Of a DNA stretch of 64,000 bases, positions 43,040 through 56,163 are shown one piece after another (position 1 is the first letter of the stretch; each line of letters starts with the position of its first letter). The translations under genes and the position numbers were made by a program. Under the pieces are notes generated by a model. That model made no database searches. It was not told the DNA's origin and worked only from the letters and a program-made list of their open reading frames with translations. Source of the DNA: Pseudonocardia sp. MH-G8 (GTDB lineage Bacteria; Actinomycetota; Actinomycetes; Mycobacteriales; Pseudonocardiaceae); the NCBI RefSeq assembly GCF_002262885.1, contig NZ_NKYF01000013.1, forward strand, positions 1-64,000. The letters are read 5' to 3'.

Positions 43040-43690
43040 TCAGACAGCGGAGAGCTTGCGGCTCTGGATGATCTCGTCGACCATCCCGTACTCCTTGGCC
43101 TCCTCGGCCGTGAGGATCCGGTCCCGCTCGATGTCCTCGTGGACCTGCTCCGGCGTACGACCGCTGTGCTTCGCGAGGGTGGACTCCAGGAGCTTGCGCA
43201 TCCGGGAGATCTCGGCCGCCTGGATCTCCAGGTCCGACACCTGCCCGTAGAAGCCTTCGGTGGCGGGCTGGTGGATCAGGATGCGCGCGTTCTGCACGGC
43301 GAGCCGCCGACCCGGCGTGCCCGCGGCCAGCAGCACCGCCGCCGCCGACGCGGCCTGCCCGAGGCAGACCGTCTGGATGTCGGGGCGGATGAACTGCATG
43401 GTGTCGTAAATGGCCATCAGCGACGTGAACGAGCCGCCGGGCGAGTTGATGTACATGCTGATCTCGCGGTCCGGGTCGGCCGACTCCAGGCACAGCAGCT
43501 GCGCCATGACGTCGTTGGCCGACGCGTCGTCGATCTGCACGCCGAGGAAGATGATGCGTTCCTCGAAGAGCTTGTTGTACGGGTTGGACTCCTTGACCCC
43601 GTAGCTCGTGCGCTCGACGAAGGACGGCAGCACGTAGCGGGACTGGGCCGGCTCTGAGGCCCGTCCACCCGGCATGTCGAAGCTTCTCAC
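43040..43690 (-). CDS. clpP2: ClpP2 protease subunit
   Basis: A 216-residue serine protease subunit. The triad is S115 (GQAASAAA), H140 (ILIHQPA) and D190 (ERDRIL). The N-terminal about 20 residues precede the mature domain and may be processed. Its GTG overlaps the clpP1 stop (GTGA at 43687-43690), giving coupled synthesis. In mycobacteria and streptomycetes ClpP1 and ClpP2 form a mixed 14-mer, and ClpP2 is the ring that binds ClpX or ClpC. An ATG at 43675 is an alternative start. Confidence 0.95.
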   Translation of the reverse strand: MRSFDMPGGRASEPAQSRYVLPSFVERTSYGVKESNPYNKLFEERIIFLGVQIDDASANDVMAQLLCLESADPDREISMYINSPGGSFTSLMAIYDTMQFIRPDIQTVCLGQAASAAAVLLAAGTPGRRLAVQNARILIHQPATEGFYGQVSDLEIQAAEISRMRKLLESTLAKHSGRTPEQVHEDIERDRILTAEEAKEYGMVDEIIQSRKLSAV

Positions 43691-44298
43691 TTGCCGCTCC
43701 CGTTCTGGCTCCCCGCGTCCGGCAGCTGGCCGGCCCGCGCGATCACGTGGTCGACGAAGCCGTACTCCAGCGCCTCCTGCGCGGAGAACCAGCGGTCCCG
43801 GTCGAAGTCGGTCATGATCCGCTCGACCGTCTGGCCGGTGTGCTCGGCGATGAGCTCCGCCATCTCGCGCTTGTGGCGCCGGAACAGCTCCGCCTGGATG
43901 GTGATGTCCGACTCGGTGCCGCCCACACCCGCGGACGGCTGGTGCATCAGGATCTGGCAGTGCGGCAGCGCGTAGCGCTTGCCGGGTGTGCCCGCCGAGA
44001 GCAGGAACTGCCCCATCGACGCCGCCATGCCCATGCCGTAGGTGGCCACGTCGCAGGGGATGAACTGCATCGTGTCGAAGATGGCCATGCCGTCGGGCAC
44101 CGAGCCACCGGGCGAGTTGATGTACAGCGCGATGTCCGCCTCGGCGTCCTCCGCCGACAGCAGCAGCATCTGCGCCGCGATCCGGTTGGAGATCTCGGAA
44201 TCCACCTGCTGGCCGAGCACGATGATCCGCTGCTGCAACAGCCGCTCGTACACCGAGTCGGACAGCGTCATCCCCGTGGGCGCACTGCCACGTCGCAT
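43687..44298 (-). CDS. clpP1: ClpP1 protease subunit
   Basis: A 203-residue serine protease subunit. The triad is S94 (GMAASMGQ), H119 (ILMHQPS) and D168 (DRDRWF). It is the first gene of the clpP1-clpP2 pair and carries the YINSPGGSVPDG oxyanion region. GGAGCGGAG precedes the ATG at 44298; longer in-frame starts exist but show no family similarity. ClpP1 and ClpP2 assemble as partner heptamer rings. Confidence 0.95.
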   Translation of the reverse strand: MRRGSAPTGMTLSDSVYERLLQQRIIVLGQQVDSEISNRIAAQMLLLSAEDAEADIALYINSPGGSVPDGMAIFDTMQFIPCDVATYGMGMAASMGQFLLSAGTPGKRYALPHCQILMHQPSAGVGGTESDITIQAELFRRHKREMAELIAEHTGQTVERIMTDFDRDRWFSAQEALEYGFVDHVIARAGQLPDAGSQNGSGK

Positions 44299-44440
44299 CT
44301 CCGCTCCGCCACGGTCCGCGGTACGCGGGCCGGTGTCTTGTGGCCTCACTTCACCCTGCCTTCTGCTGGTTCGGCTCGCGTGTCCATCGAATTCGACCCT
44401 ACGCGGGCGGGCCGACAAACCGCCCCGTACGGCCTGGTTG

Positions 44441-44453
44441 TTCGCTGTGGGCG
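44441..44453 (-). promoter_or_regulatory. Possible ClgR box before clpP1
   Basis: TTCGC (44441-44445), five bases, then GCG (44451-44453) matches the CGC-N5-GCG core of the box bound by the activator ClgR at actinomycete clpP promoters. It lies about 145 bases before clpP1. The outer bases match on one side only, so this is tentative. Confidence 0.35.
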
Positions 44454-44474
44454 TGGCGCCGCCCGTGACCGGCG

Positions 44475-45944
44475 TCAGGAGCCGGCGGACGTCTTCTCCT
44501 GCGACCCCTGACCCGACTCCTCCGCGGCGTCCTCCGCCGGCTGCTCGACGGCCTCGGCCTCGGGGGCCTCGACCTCGGTCGACTCGGCGTCGGTGGCCTC
44601 GACCTCGGCCACCTCGGGCTCGTCGTCACCGAGCAGGTCGGACATGTCGACCTCGGTGCCCGACTCGTCGGTGACGGTGGCCGCGCGCACCGCCGAGATG
44701 AGCGCCTTGCTGCGGCGCACGTCGGCGTAGACGGCGCCGAGCTGGCCCGCCTGCTGGATGCGCTGGACGAACTCCTGGGGGTCCATCTGGTACTGCTGCG
44801 CCTGGTAGACGATGCGCTCGGTGAGCTCCTGGTCGTCCACGCTGGTCTGCTCGCGGTCGGCCAGCGCGTCGAGCACGAGGCGGGTGCGCACGGACTTCTC
44901 CGCGGTCTCCCGGGTCTCGGTGTCGAACTCCTCGCGCGTGCGGCCCTGCGACTGCAGGACCTCGGCGAAGCGCTCCTCGTCGTGGTCGAAGCCGTGCACC
45001 GCGTCGTGGAGGGCGGAATCGACCTCGGCCTGCACGACGCTCTCCGGCAGCGGCACCTCGGTGGCCTCGACGAGGGCGTCGAGCACCTTGTCACGCGCCT
45101 GGGTGACCTGCTCCATGCGGCGGACGCGTCCGAGGCGCTCGCGCAGGTCGGCGGTGAGCTCCTCGAGCGTGTCGAACTCGCTGGCGAGCTGGGCGAACTC
45201 GTCGTCGGCGTCGGGGAGCTGACGCTCCTTGACCGCCGTGACCTTCACGGTGACCTCGGCGTCGCGGTCGGCGAACTCGCCGGCGACCAGCGTGGAGGTG
45301 AAGGTGGCCTCCTCGTCCGCGGACAGCCCCTCGACGGCCTCGTCGATGCCGTCGATCAGCCCGCCCTGGCCCACCTGGTAGGAGAACCCGGTGGTGGAGG
45401 CCTCCTCGACGGGCTTGCCGTCGACTGCGGCCGAGAGGTCGATGAGGACGAAATCGTCCTTGGCGGCGGGGCGGTCGACGCCGGTGAGGGTGCCGAAGCG
45501 GGCCCGGAGGTTCTCCAGCTGCTCGTCGACGTCGGCGTCGGTGACCTCGACGTCGTCGACGGAGACCGCGAGCGAGCCGAGGTCGGGCAGCTCGATCTCC
45601 GGGCGCACATCGACCTCGGCCTTGAAGGCCAGCTTGTCGCCGTCGGCGATCTCGGTGACCTCGATGTCGGGGCGACCGATGGGGGTGAGGTCCTCCGCGG
45701 CGGTGACGGCCTCGGTGTACTTGGTGGGCACCGCGCCGTTGACGACCTCCTCGAGCACCACTCCACGGCCGAGGCGCGCCTCGATGATGCGGGCCGGGAC
45801 CTTGCCCGGGCGGAACCCGGGGACGCGGACCTGCTGGGCGATCTTCTTGTAGGCCCGGTCGAAGTCCGGCTTCAGCTCGTCGAAGGGCACCTCGACGTTG
45901 ATCCGGACTCGCGTCGGGCTCAGCCGCTCGACGGTGCTCTTCAC
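44475..45944 (-). CDS. tig: Trigger factor
   Basis: The ribosome-bound chaperone and peptidyl-prolyl isomerase. The 489-residue protein begins VKSTVERLSPTRVRINVEVP and has GFRPGKVPARII, the ribosome-binding signature (about 43-54). An FKBP-like domain follows at about 155-245 and a helical chaperone domain thereafter. The last about 60 residues are an acidic Glu/Ala tail, longer than in Escherichia coli but usual in actinomycetes. The GTG at 45944 has GAGGAG ten bases upstream. It lies upstream of clpP1 on the same strand, as in mycobacteria. Confidence 0.97.
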   Translation of the reverse strand: MKSTVERLSPTRVRINVEVPFDELKPDFDRAYKKIAQQVRVPGFRPGKVPARIIEARLGRGVVLEEVVNGAVPTKYTEAVTAAEDLTPIGRPDIEVTEIADGDKLAFKAEVDVRPEIELPDLGSLAVSVDDVEVTDADVDEQLENLRARFGTLTGVDRPAAKDDFVLIDLSAAVDGKPVEEASTTGFSYQVGQGGLIDGIDEAVEGLSADEEATFTSTLVAGEFADRDAEVTVKVTAVKERQLPDADDEFAQLASEFDTLEELTADLRERLGRVRRMEQVTQARDKVLDALVEATEVPLPESVVQAEVDSALHDAVHGFDHDEERFAEVLQSQGRTREEFDTETRETAEKSVRTRLVLDALADREQTSVDDQELTERIVYQAQQYQMDPQEFVQRIQQAGQLGAVYADVRRSKALISAVRAATVTDESGTEVDMSDLLGDDEPEVAEVEATDAESTEVEAPEAEAVEQPAEDAAEESGQGSQEKTSAGS

Positions 45945-46074
45945 GGTGGGATGACTCCTCATTGGTACTGGACGTGCGTTCGTACTCTGGGTGCGGCGCG
46001 GGCCGCGGCGAGGTGGGCCCGCAGGCCCGCCCGGCCGCGTTGCCGTGGGCTTCCGGCCGGTCGTCCTCGCGAGT

Positions 46075-46422
46075 CTACGGGTCCGGCCGGTCCCGGCCCG
46101 GGCGGGCCGCTGCGCGCGGCGGGGCGGACACGACGTCGGAGAACGTCACCTCGACCGGCACGGGGCCGAGCACGCCGCGCACGACGGCGCCCAGCTCCTC
46201 GGCCAGGCGCGGCAACGGGATGCCCAGCCGCACGACGACGGCGAGCTCGACGGGCTCCTCACCGACCCCGAGGCGCACGCCGAGCAACCGGCGCCGTCCC
46301 GGCCGGTAGGAGGCCACCGTGCCGAACGGGCCGCCGTCGAGCCGGGCCACCGCCGGATGCGCCAGCACGGCGGCGGCGACCTCCGCGGCCTGGTCCGGGG
46401 CCTGGTCCGGGGCGTCGGGCAC
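46075..46422 (-). CDS. Asp23/Gls24-like protein A
   Basis: A 115-residue soluble protein. VELAVVVRLGIPLPRLAEEL, then GVLGPVPVEVTFSDVV, resembles the strand-helix pattern of Asp23/Gls24 envelope-stress proteins, in a short diverged form. The start is GTG. It is divergent from the sigma factor gene at 46527 and shares its 104-base promoter region. Two further proteins with the same type of domain are encoded beyond the sigma gene, so the locus appears functionally linked. Confidence 0.6.
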   Translation of the reverse strand: MPDAPDQAPDQAAEVAAAVLAHPAVARLDGGPFGTVASYRPGRRRLLGVRLGVGEEPVELAVVVRLGIPLPRLAEELGAVVRGVLGPVPVEVTFSDVVSAPPRAAARPGRDRPDP

Positions 46423-46526
46423 CGACGCAGGTTATCGCCCGGCCGGACCCGGCGTGGTCACCGCCGGGCGAGGCGCCCCGGCTACCGTGTCGGGGGGTCG
46501 GTCGGGTGGGGTGCGGTGAGAGTGCG

Positions 46527-47123
46527 GTGACGGCGAGCCGGAGGATGCGGCGGGAGGCGGTGGACGCCGCTCCGCGCGCCGCCGAGCTCGACGAGACCAC
46601 GCTCGTGGTGCGGGCCCAGGAGGGTGACGTCCGGGCGTTCGAGGCGCTCGCCCGGCGCCACCAGGCCGCGCTGTACCGGCTCGCCGTGCGGGTGATGGGC
46701 GATCCCGGCGAGGCCGAGGACGCGCTGCAGGAGGCGCTGCTCGACGCGTGGCGGCGGATCGGCGGGTTCCGCGGCGACTCCGCCTTCTCCACGTGGATGT
46801 ACCGCGTGGTGACGAACCGCTGCCTCGGCATGCTGCGGCGGCGCAGGCCACTGCCCGTCGAGCGCGTCGAGGAGGCCGTCGACGAGGCCGTGGCCCGCGA
46901 CTCCCCCGAGCGCTCGGCCGAGGTCGACGCGGGGATGGCGGCCCTGGGCCGGGCCGTGCAGGGTCTGCGCGACGAGCTGCGCGTCTGCTGGGTCCTGCGG
47001 GAGCTGGAGGGCCTCGGGTACGTCGAGATCGCGCAGATCACGGGCGCGAGCGAGGATGCGGTACGCGGGCGGATCCACCGTGCGCGCCTGCAGCTGGCGG
47101 AGGTGATGCGACCGTGGCGGTGA
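46527..47123 (+). CDS. ECF-family RNA polymerase sigma factor
   Basis: A 198-residue sigma factor. Region 2 spans about 28-95 (FEALARRHQAALYRLAVRVM, DALQEALLDAWRRI, FSTWMYRVVTNRCL), and region 4 about 145-195 (ELEGLGYVEIAQITGASEDAV then RGRIHRARLQL). The start is GTG at 46527; an ATG at 46545 is possible. It overlaps the next gene, which has an anti-sigma zinc motif, by 10 bases. It probably drives a cell-envelope response involving the Asp23-like proteins. Confidence 0.92.
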   Translation: MTASRRMRREAVDAAPRAAELDETTLVVRAQEGDVRAFEALARRHQAALYRLAVRVMGDPGEAEDALQEALLDAWRRIGGFRGDSAFSTWMYRVVTNRCLGMLRRRRPLPVERVEEAVDEAVARDSPERSAEVDAGMAALGRAVQGLRDELRVCWVLRELEGLGYVEIAQITGASEDAVRGRIHRARLQLAEVMRPWR

Positions 47124-47713
47124 ACCCCGAGGCGACCCCCGACGAGCCCGTCGCCCCGCTCGCCTGCGGCCGGGACGCGGCGCGGCTGTGGGACCGGGCG
47201 GCGCGAGGCACCTCCCTCGACGAGCACGAGCGGGGCTGCCCGCACTGCAGGGCGGCCTACGCCGACGCGCGCGGCCTCGACGCGGTGGTGCACCGGATGG
47301 CCGCGCAGGAGATCGAGCCGCCCGACACCGTGCTGGACCGGGTGATGGGCGCCCTGTTCACCGAGCTGCGCCCGCAGGAGGTGCTGAGGCTGCCCTCGCC
47401 GCACGGGCCCGCGCAGCTGAGCACGCCCGCGGCAGCCGCGGTGCTGCGCCGCGTCGTCGACGGGATGGGCGGCCTGCGGGCCCGCAGCTGCCGCATCACG
47501 CAGGACGGCGACGGTCAGGGCGACGGCGGCGACGCGCTGGACGTGCGCATCACGGTCGCCGCCCGGTTCGGCGTCGACCTGGCGTCGGTCACCGCGCGGG
47601 TGCGGCAGATGGTGGTCGCGGCGGGCGAGCAGGCGCTCGGGCTGCCGGTCCGCACGGTGGACATCCACGTGGTGGACCTCTTCGAGGACGACGCGCGCGA
47701 GGAGCGACCGTGA
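47114..47713 (+). CDS. Zinc anti-sigma motif fused to Asp23-like domain
   Basis: A 199-residue soluble protein. H38, C42 and C45 form the H-x3-C-x2-C motif of zinc-binding anti-sigma factors (DEHERGCPHCRAAY). The C-terminal half (about 125-195) has the Asp23/Gls24 pattern: LDVRITVAARFGVDLASV, MVVAAGEQALGLPVRTVDIH. There is no membrane helix, unlike classical anti-sigma factors. GGAGGTG lies eight bases before the GTG at 47114; a GTG at 47120 would give a GTGA overlap with the sigma stop. I infer that it restrains the preceding sigma factor. Confidence 0.7.
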   Translation: MAVNPEATPDEPVAPLACGRDAARLWDRAARGTSLDEHERGCPHCRAAYADARGLDAVVHRMAAQEIEPPDTVLDRVMGALFTELRPQEVLRLPSPHGPAQLSTPAAAAVLRRVVDGMGGLRARSCRITQDGDGQGDGGDALDVRITVAARFGVDLASVTARVRQMVVAAGEQALGLPVRTVDIHVVDLFEDDAREERP

Positions 47714-48063
47714 CCGGGCCGGTGCGGATGCACGTGGGCGACGCCGTCGTGGCGCGAGTCGCGGCCCGGCACGCACGCCAGGTGCCCGGCGTGGTGGCGC
47801 TGCGTGCCGATCTGGCGCAGGCCCTGCTCGGGGTCGCGGGCGTGGTGCTCGGCCAGGACCGTTCCTGGCTGCCCGCCGACGGCGTCACGGCCGCGGTGCA
47901 CGGCGACTCGGCCGAGGTGCGGGTGACGATCGTGAGCCGCCTCGGCCACAACTGCCGCGACCTCGCCCGTGCCGTGCAGCGGGAGGTGGCCACGGGGGTG
48001 CGCGACTACACCGGCCTCGACGCGCTGGTGACCGTCACGATCGCGGACGTGCTGCTGGACTAG
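47710..48063 (+). CDS. Asp23/Gls24-family protein B
   Basis: A 117-residue protein of the Asp23/Gls24 envelope-stress family: VGDAVVARVAARHARQVPGV at the start, then AEVRVTIVSRLGHNCRDLAR and LDALVTVTIADVLL. Family members coat the inner face of the membrane in Gram-positive bacteria. The GTG overlaps the previous stop in a GTGA junction, so it belongs to the sigma operon. Its TAG stop shares the CTAG at 48060-48063 with the stop of the convergent gene. Confidence 0.82.
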   Translation: MTGPVRMHVGDAVVARVAARHARQVPGVVALRADLAQALLGVAGVVLGQDRSWLPADGVTAAVHGDSAEVRVTIVSRLGHNCRDLARAVQREVATGVRDYTGLDALVTVTIADVLLD

Positions 48064-48740
48064 CCGGACGCCCTCGTGAGCACGCAATCCCCGCAGAGCC
48101 CGCCGCCCGGCACGCGGTAGTAGAGGCAGCAACTGCGCCTGCGGAAGGTCCAGAAGCGGTCGGGCTCGCGGGGCGCCAGCAGCTCCCCGGAGCCGGCCAG
48201 CGCCCCCGAGGCGAGCAGCGCCTGCGCAACCTCGGCGGCCCGAGCGGCCGCGGCGGGGCGCGCCGCGGTGACGAGCCGCTTCGCGGCCGCGATCGTCGAC
48301 GCCGCATTGCCCCACAGCAGCCGCTCGGACACCGCGACCTGGGCACGCACCGCCGCCACCAGCGGCACGAGCAGCTCGTCCAGCAACGGGCCGAGCGCGG
48401 GGGCGGACCTGGTCGTACCGCTGCGCAGCGCCCATCCCCCGTCCGGGGTGCGCCGCCAGTGCAGGTCGTCGGGAGTCAGGGCCGGCACGACCCCGTGCAG
48501 GACGGCGGCCGCGTACGGCGCGGAGACGAGCTGCGCCGCGAGGCCCTGGAACGCGAGCGAGGCGGCCACCCGGTTGTCGCTGCGCAGCGACCGGCGCACG
48601 TGGGCGATGCGGTCCTGCAGCGGCTGCGGGTCGGTGTGCAGGTCGGCCACCGGGCGCTCGCCCTCCTCGGCGGGCCCGGTGCCTATCGTGAAGTACGGCC
48701 CGAGGCCGGCGACGTCGGCGAGCACCGCGAGCACATCCAC
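48060..48740 (-). CDS. FhuF-like 2Fe-2S protein
   Basis: A 226-residue protein whose C-terminal CCLYYRVPGGGLCGDCVL (about 205-222) is the unusual C-C-x10-C-x2-C cluster motif of FhuF-type ferric siderophore reductases. The N-terminal about 190 residues are helical. It would release iron from imported siderophores by reduction. Either GTG at 48740 or GTG at 48734 may be used; the latter has better spacing to GGGGA. No siderophore transport genes are adjacent. Confidence 0.85.
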   Translation of the reverse strand: MDVLAVLADVAGLGPYFTIGTGPAEEGERPVADLHTDPQPLQDRIAHVRRSLRSDNRVAASLAFQGLAAQLVSAPYAAAVLHGVVPALTPDDLHWRRTPDGGWALRSGTTRSAPALGPLLDELLVPLVAAVRAQVAVSERLLWGNAASTIAAAKRLVTAARPAAAARAAEVAQALLASGALAGSGELLAPREPDRFWTFRRRSCCLYYRVPGGGLCGDCVLTRASG

Positions 48741-49216
48741 GTCCCCAGTGTGACGGGGTCGGGCGCCTGGTCACGGCACGCGCACGGACGCTCACGGCGC
48801 GGTACGGTGGCGGCAGCCGCAGCGGGACGAACCGGCACATGGGCGAAACCGGCCCGACACAATACCCGCCGAACGGTCGATGTCGCGCGTCGAAGGCCGG
48901 TAGCCGTGGTCACGTCGGCCCTCACTGGCGAATCGCCACCCCGACGTGCAACATTGTCCCCTCGCGAAACCGCACCCGCTGCCGCGTGCGCTCGCAATCG
49001 TGCGCAAGAACCGGCCGACGCCCCACCACGGTGTCCGGTCGTCGTGCCGGCGTCCGCGGCCACCACGTCCGGACGCACGGTGCTGCCGTCGTACCCGAAG
49101 CCCGCACCAGAACCGGCGGAGCCGAGGGGCCGGCCCGATACTCCTTTCCCAGCGCGACCGTCCGTAACCACCACGATCGCTCTTCCACCCCGCACATCCG
49201 GTGGAGGCGACCATAT
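48741..49216. other. Long gltB leader/divergent promoter region
   Basis: This 476-base spacer before gltB has no supported gene. GATACT (49137-49142) could be a -10 element, but no good -35 precedes it. GTAAC at about 49161 is only half of a GlnR-type site. No convincing riboswitch, repeat or attenuator was found. GGAGG at 49203-49207 is the gltB ribosome binding site. Confidence 0.35.
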
Positions 49217-53756
<4,540 letters not shown>

Positions 53757-53764
<8 letters not shown>

Positions 53765-55211
53765 CCCCAAGGGCTTCCTGAAGGTCCCCCGCGAGGCACC
53801 GACCCGCCGTCCCGTCCCGCTACGGCTCATGGACTGGCGCGAGGTCTACGAGGAGTTCCCGGACACCGACCTCGAACGCCAGGCCAGCCGCTGCATGGAC
53901 TGCGGCATCCCGTTCTGCCACCAGGGCTGCCCGCTGGGCAACCTGATCCCGGAGTGGAACAACCTGGTCTACCGCCACGACTGGCGGGAGGCGATCGAGC
54001 GACTGCACGCCACCAACAACTTCCCGGAGTTCACCGGGACGCTGTGCCCGGCGCCGTGCGAGGCCGCATGCGTGCTCGCGATCAACAGCGACGCCGTGAC
54101 GATCAAGCAGGTCGAGCTGCAGATCATCGACCACGCCTTCGAGGAGGGCTGGGTCGGTCCGCAGCCCCCGGCCACGAAGACCGGCAAGAAGGTGGCCGTC
54201 GTCGGCTCCGGCCCGGCCGGGCTGGCCGCCGCGCAGCAGCTCACCCGCGTCGGGCACGACGTCGTGGTGTACGAGCGCGCCGACCGCATCGGCGGGCTGC
54301 TTCGCTACGGCATCCCCGAGTTCAAGATGGAGAAGAAGCGCCTCGACCGGCGGCTGCGCCAGATGCGCGACGAGGGCACGCACTTCCGCGCCTCCGTCGA
54401 CGTCGGCACGGACGTCACGGCCGACCAGCTGCGCACGGACTTCGACGCCGTGGTGCTCGCCGGCGGGGCCACGGCGTGGCGCGACCTGCCCGCGAAGGGC
54501 CGCGAGGTCGAGGGCGTGTACCAGGCGATGGAGTTCCTGCCGTGGGCCAACCACGTGCAGCAGGGCGACATCGACGCCCCGCCGATCACTGCCGAGGGCA
54601 AGGACGTGGTGATCATCGGCGGCGGGGACACCGGCGCCGACTGCCTGGGCACCTCGCACCGCCAGGGCGCCCGGTCGGTCACCCAGCTGGAGATCATGCC
54701 GACGCCGCCGGAGAAGCGCACCGAGGGCATGCCCTGGCCGACCTACCCGATGGTCTACCGGGTCTCCTCGGCGCACGAGGAGGGCGGCGAGCGGCTGTTC
54801 TCGGTGAACACCACCGAGTTCGTCGCCGACGCCGAGGGCAAGCTCACCGCCCTGCGCCTCGTCGAGGTCTCCCGCGGCGCCGACGGCCGGTTCGTGCCCG
54901 TGGAGGGCACGGAGAAGGAGATCCCGGCACAGCTCGTGCTCCTGGCCATGGGCTTCGTGGGGCCGGAGAAGGGCAAGCTGCTCGCCGACCTCGACGTGGA
55001 GCTGGACCAGCGCGGCAACGTCGCCCGCAACGGCGAGTTCATGACGAGCGTCGAGGGCGTGTTCTCGGCGGGCGACATGGGCCGCGGCCAGAGCCTGATC
55101 GTCTGGGCGATCGCCGAGGGCCGAGCGGCGGCCGCGGGTGTGGACGCGTACCTGACCGGCCGGGACGTCCTCCCGAGGCCCATCGCCCCGACGGACCGCC
55201 CGCTCACCTGA
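53757..55211 (+). CDS. gltD: Glutamate synthase small subunit
   Basis: GltD oxidises NADPH and passes electrons to GltB. The 484-residue protein has an N-terminal iron-sulfur region (RCMDCGIPFCHQGCPLGN, CPAPCEAAC), an FAD-binding GSGPAGLAAA, and an NADPH-binding GGGDTGADC. The C-terminal FSAGDMGRGQSLIVWAIAEG closes the FAD site. It is full length. It is followed by the palindromic spacer at 55.25 kb before the convergent DoxX gene. Confidence 0.97.
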
Positions 55212-55247
55212 GGAACGGCGCTCCCGTTCGCCGGCTGTGATCCCGCG

Positions 55248-55333
55248 GCGGCGCGCGGTGCGAGTCGTACGTCAGGGCCTCCCGACCGCGCCCACGTACG
55301 ACTCGCACGCCGGCTCGTCGTCATGATCGCCAG
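55248..55333. repeat. 80-bp palindrome, second copy
   Basis: Perfect 13-base arms GCGAGTCGTACGT (from 55260) and ACGTACGACTCGC (to about 55307) form a hairpin after gltD. The whole stretch, reverse-complemented, matches 31081-31165 over about 80 bases with roughly nine differences. It continues into the next GATCA-type element. It is a likely gltBD terminator and a dispersed repeat. Confidence 0.82.
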
Positions 55334-55393
55334 GAGTGGTGCCAGAGCCGCAGATCTGCCGCTCTGGAACCATTTTCGCTGATCATGGCCGCC
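55319..55393. repeat. GATCA-ended element, copy 3, with inserted core
   Basis: On the minus strand it reads GGCCATGATCAGCGAAAATGG, then a core, then GGCGATCATGACGACG. The core (about 55334-55372) includes a 26-base near-palindrome around AGATCT with 13-base arms (CCAGAGC and GCAGA words) and one mismatch. The 31.07-kb copy has no such core, so the core looks like an insertion between fixed ends. Confidence 0.75.
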
Positions 55394-55609
55394 TCTGCGT
55401 TCCGCGGAACGACCAGGGCCACGGGGACGAGCAGCGGCAACACCTCGCGGCACCGGGTCGAGGGCACCCCGTTCTCTGTCACTCTCCCGGATTCGCGCCA
55501 CGCACCCCGTCGACCGGTCGCACCAACGCAGAAGGGGTGCGTCGGCGGGTGGTCGCGGTGAAGGCCCGTCGCCACCCCGAGGCCCGGGAAGTGACGAGAG
55601 CGGCGTGGA
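55394..55609. other. Intergenic remainder
   Basis: About 215 bases between the palindromic elements and the end of the DoxX gene. I see no gene, repeat or clear signal. Confidence 0.3.
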
Positions 55610-56017
55610 TCAGCCCGCGGCGGTGTCGAGCGTCGGTCGACCCGTCCCGCGCGGTGCGATCGCCGCCGGCCCGAACCGGGCCCAGGCCACGAACGCGGCC
55701 AGTACGCCGAGCACCGCCGTCTGCACCGCGATCGGATAGAAGCCGATGGCGATGTTGATGCCGGTCGCACCGATCATCGTGATCACGAGTCCGGTGGCCG
55801 CCACGGGCGTCAGGACGGGCAGGATCCTCGTGGCCGCGGGCAGGACGAGGCCCAGCGCGCCGAGCACCTCGGCGAAGCCCGCGATCTTGAGGAGCACGAC
55901 GGGCACCCCTTGGCTGCCCGCCGCCAGATCGGCCACGGACATCATCACCTTCATCCCGCCGATGAACAGGAACGCCAGCGCCAGCAGCACCGACACGATC
56001 CAGACCGCGATCCTCAT
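55610..56017 (-). CDS. DoxX-family membrane protein
   Basis: A 135-residue protein with four membrane helices: IAVWIVSVLLALAFLFIGGM (3-22), KIAGFAEVLGALGLVLP, VLTPVAATGLVITMIGATG and a final one near AVLGVLAAFVAWARF. The first-helix FIGGMKVM and the GFAEVLGALGLVLP stretch fit the DoxX/DoxX-like group, whose members take part in redox or detoxification, mostly uncharacterised. The ATG at 56017 follows GGGGGCTCTCCC. It lies downstream of dedA on the same strand. Confidence 0.82.
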   Translation of the reverse strand: MRIAVWIVSVLLALAFLFIGGMKVMMSVADLAAGSQGVPVVLLKIAGFAEVLGALGLVLPAATRILPVLTPVAATGLVITMIGATGINIAIGFYPIAVQTAVLGVLAAFVAWARFGPAAIAPRGTGRPTLDTAAG

Positions 56018-56090
56018 GGGAGAGCCCCCTCTGCGTCGTCGCACCGTGCGCACGAGGGTCCTCCTCGAGGGCGGCGGACACCAGCCCGAC

Positions 56091-56163
56091 GGCCTTGATC
56101 AGGAAGTCGGGCGCGAAAACGGGCGAAATCGACACTCGAACGCGCCGAACTGCCGATCATGGG
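56091..56163. repeat. GATCA-ended element, copy 4, over the dedA stop
   Basis: GGCCTTGATCAGGAAGTCG (56091-56109) and TGCCGATCATGGGCC (56151-56165) flank a core. Arms GATCAGGAAGTCGGGCGCG and CGCGCCGAACTGCCGATC pair imperfectly. The TGA of dedA is the TGA in TTGATCA read on the minus strand, so the protein's last about 20 residues are encoded by the element. Confidence 0.75.

Noticed and set aside
45945..46074. A tRNA gene upstream of tig, as near tig in some mycobacteria
   Set aside because: No cloverleaf or T-loop sequence could be built in this spacer.
48741..49216. A GlnR site or riboswitch before gltB
   Set aside because: Only a GTAAC half-site was seen and no conserved RNA fold could be recognised by eye.
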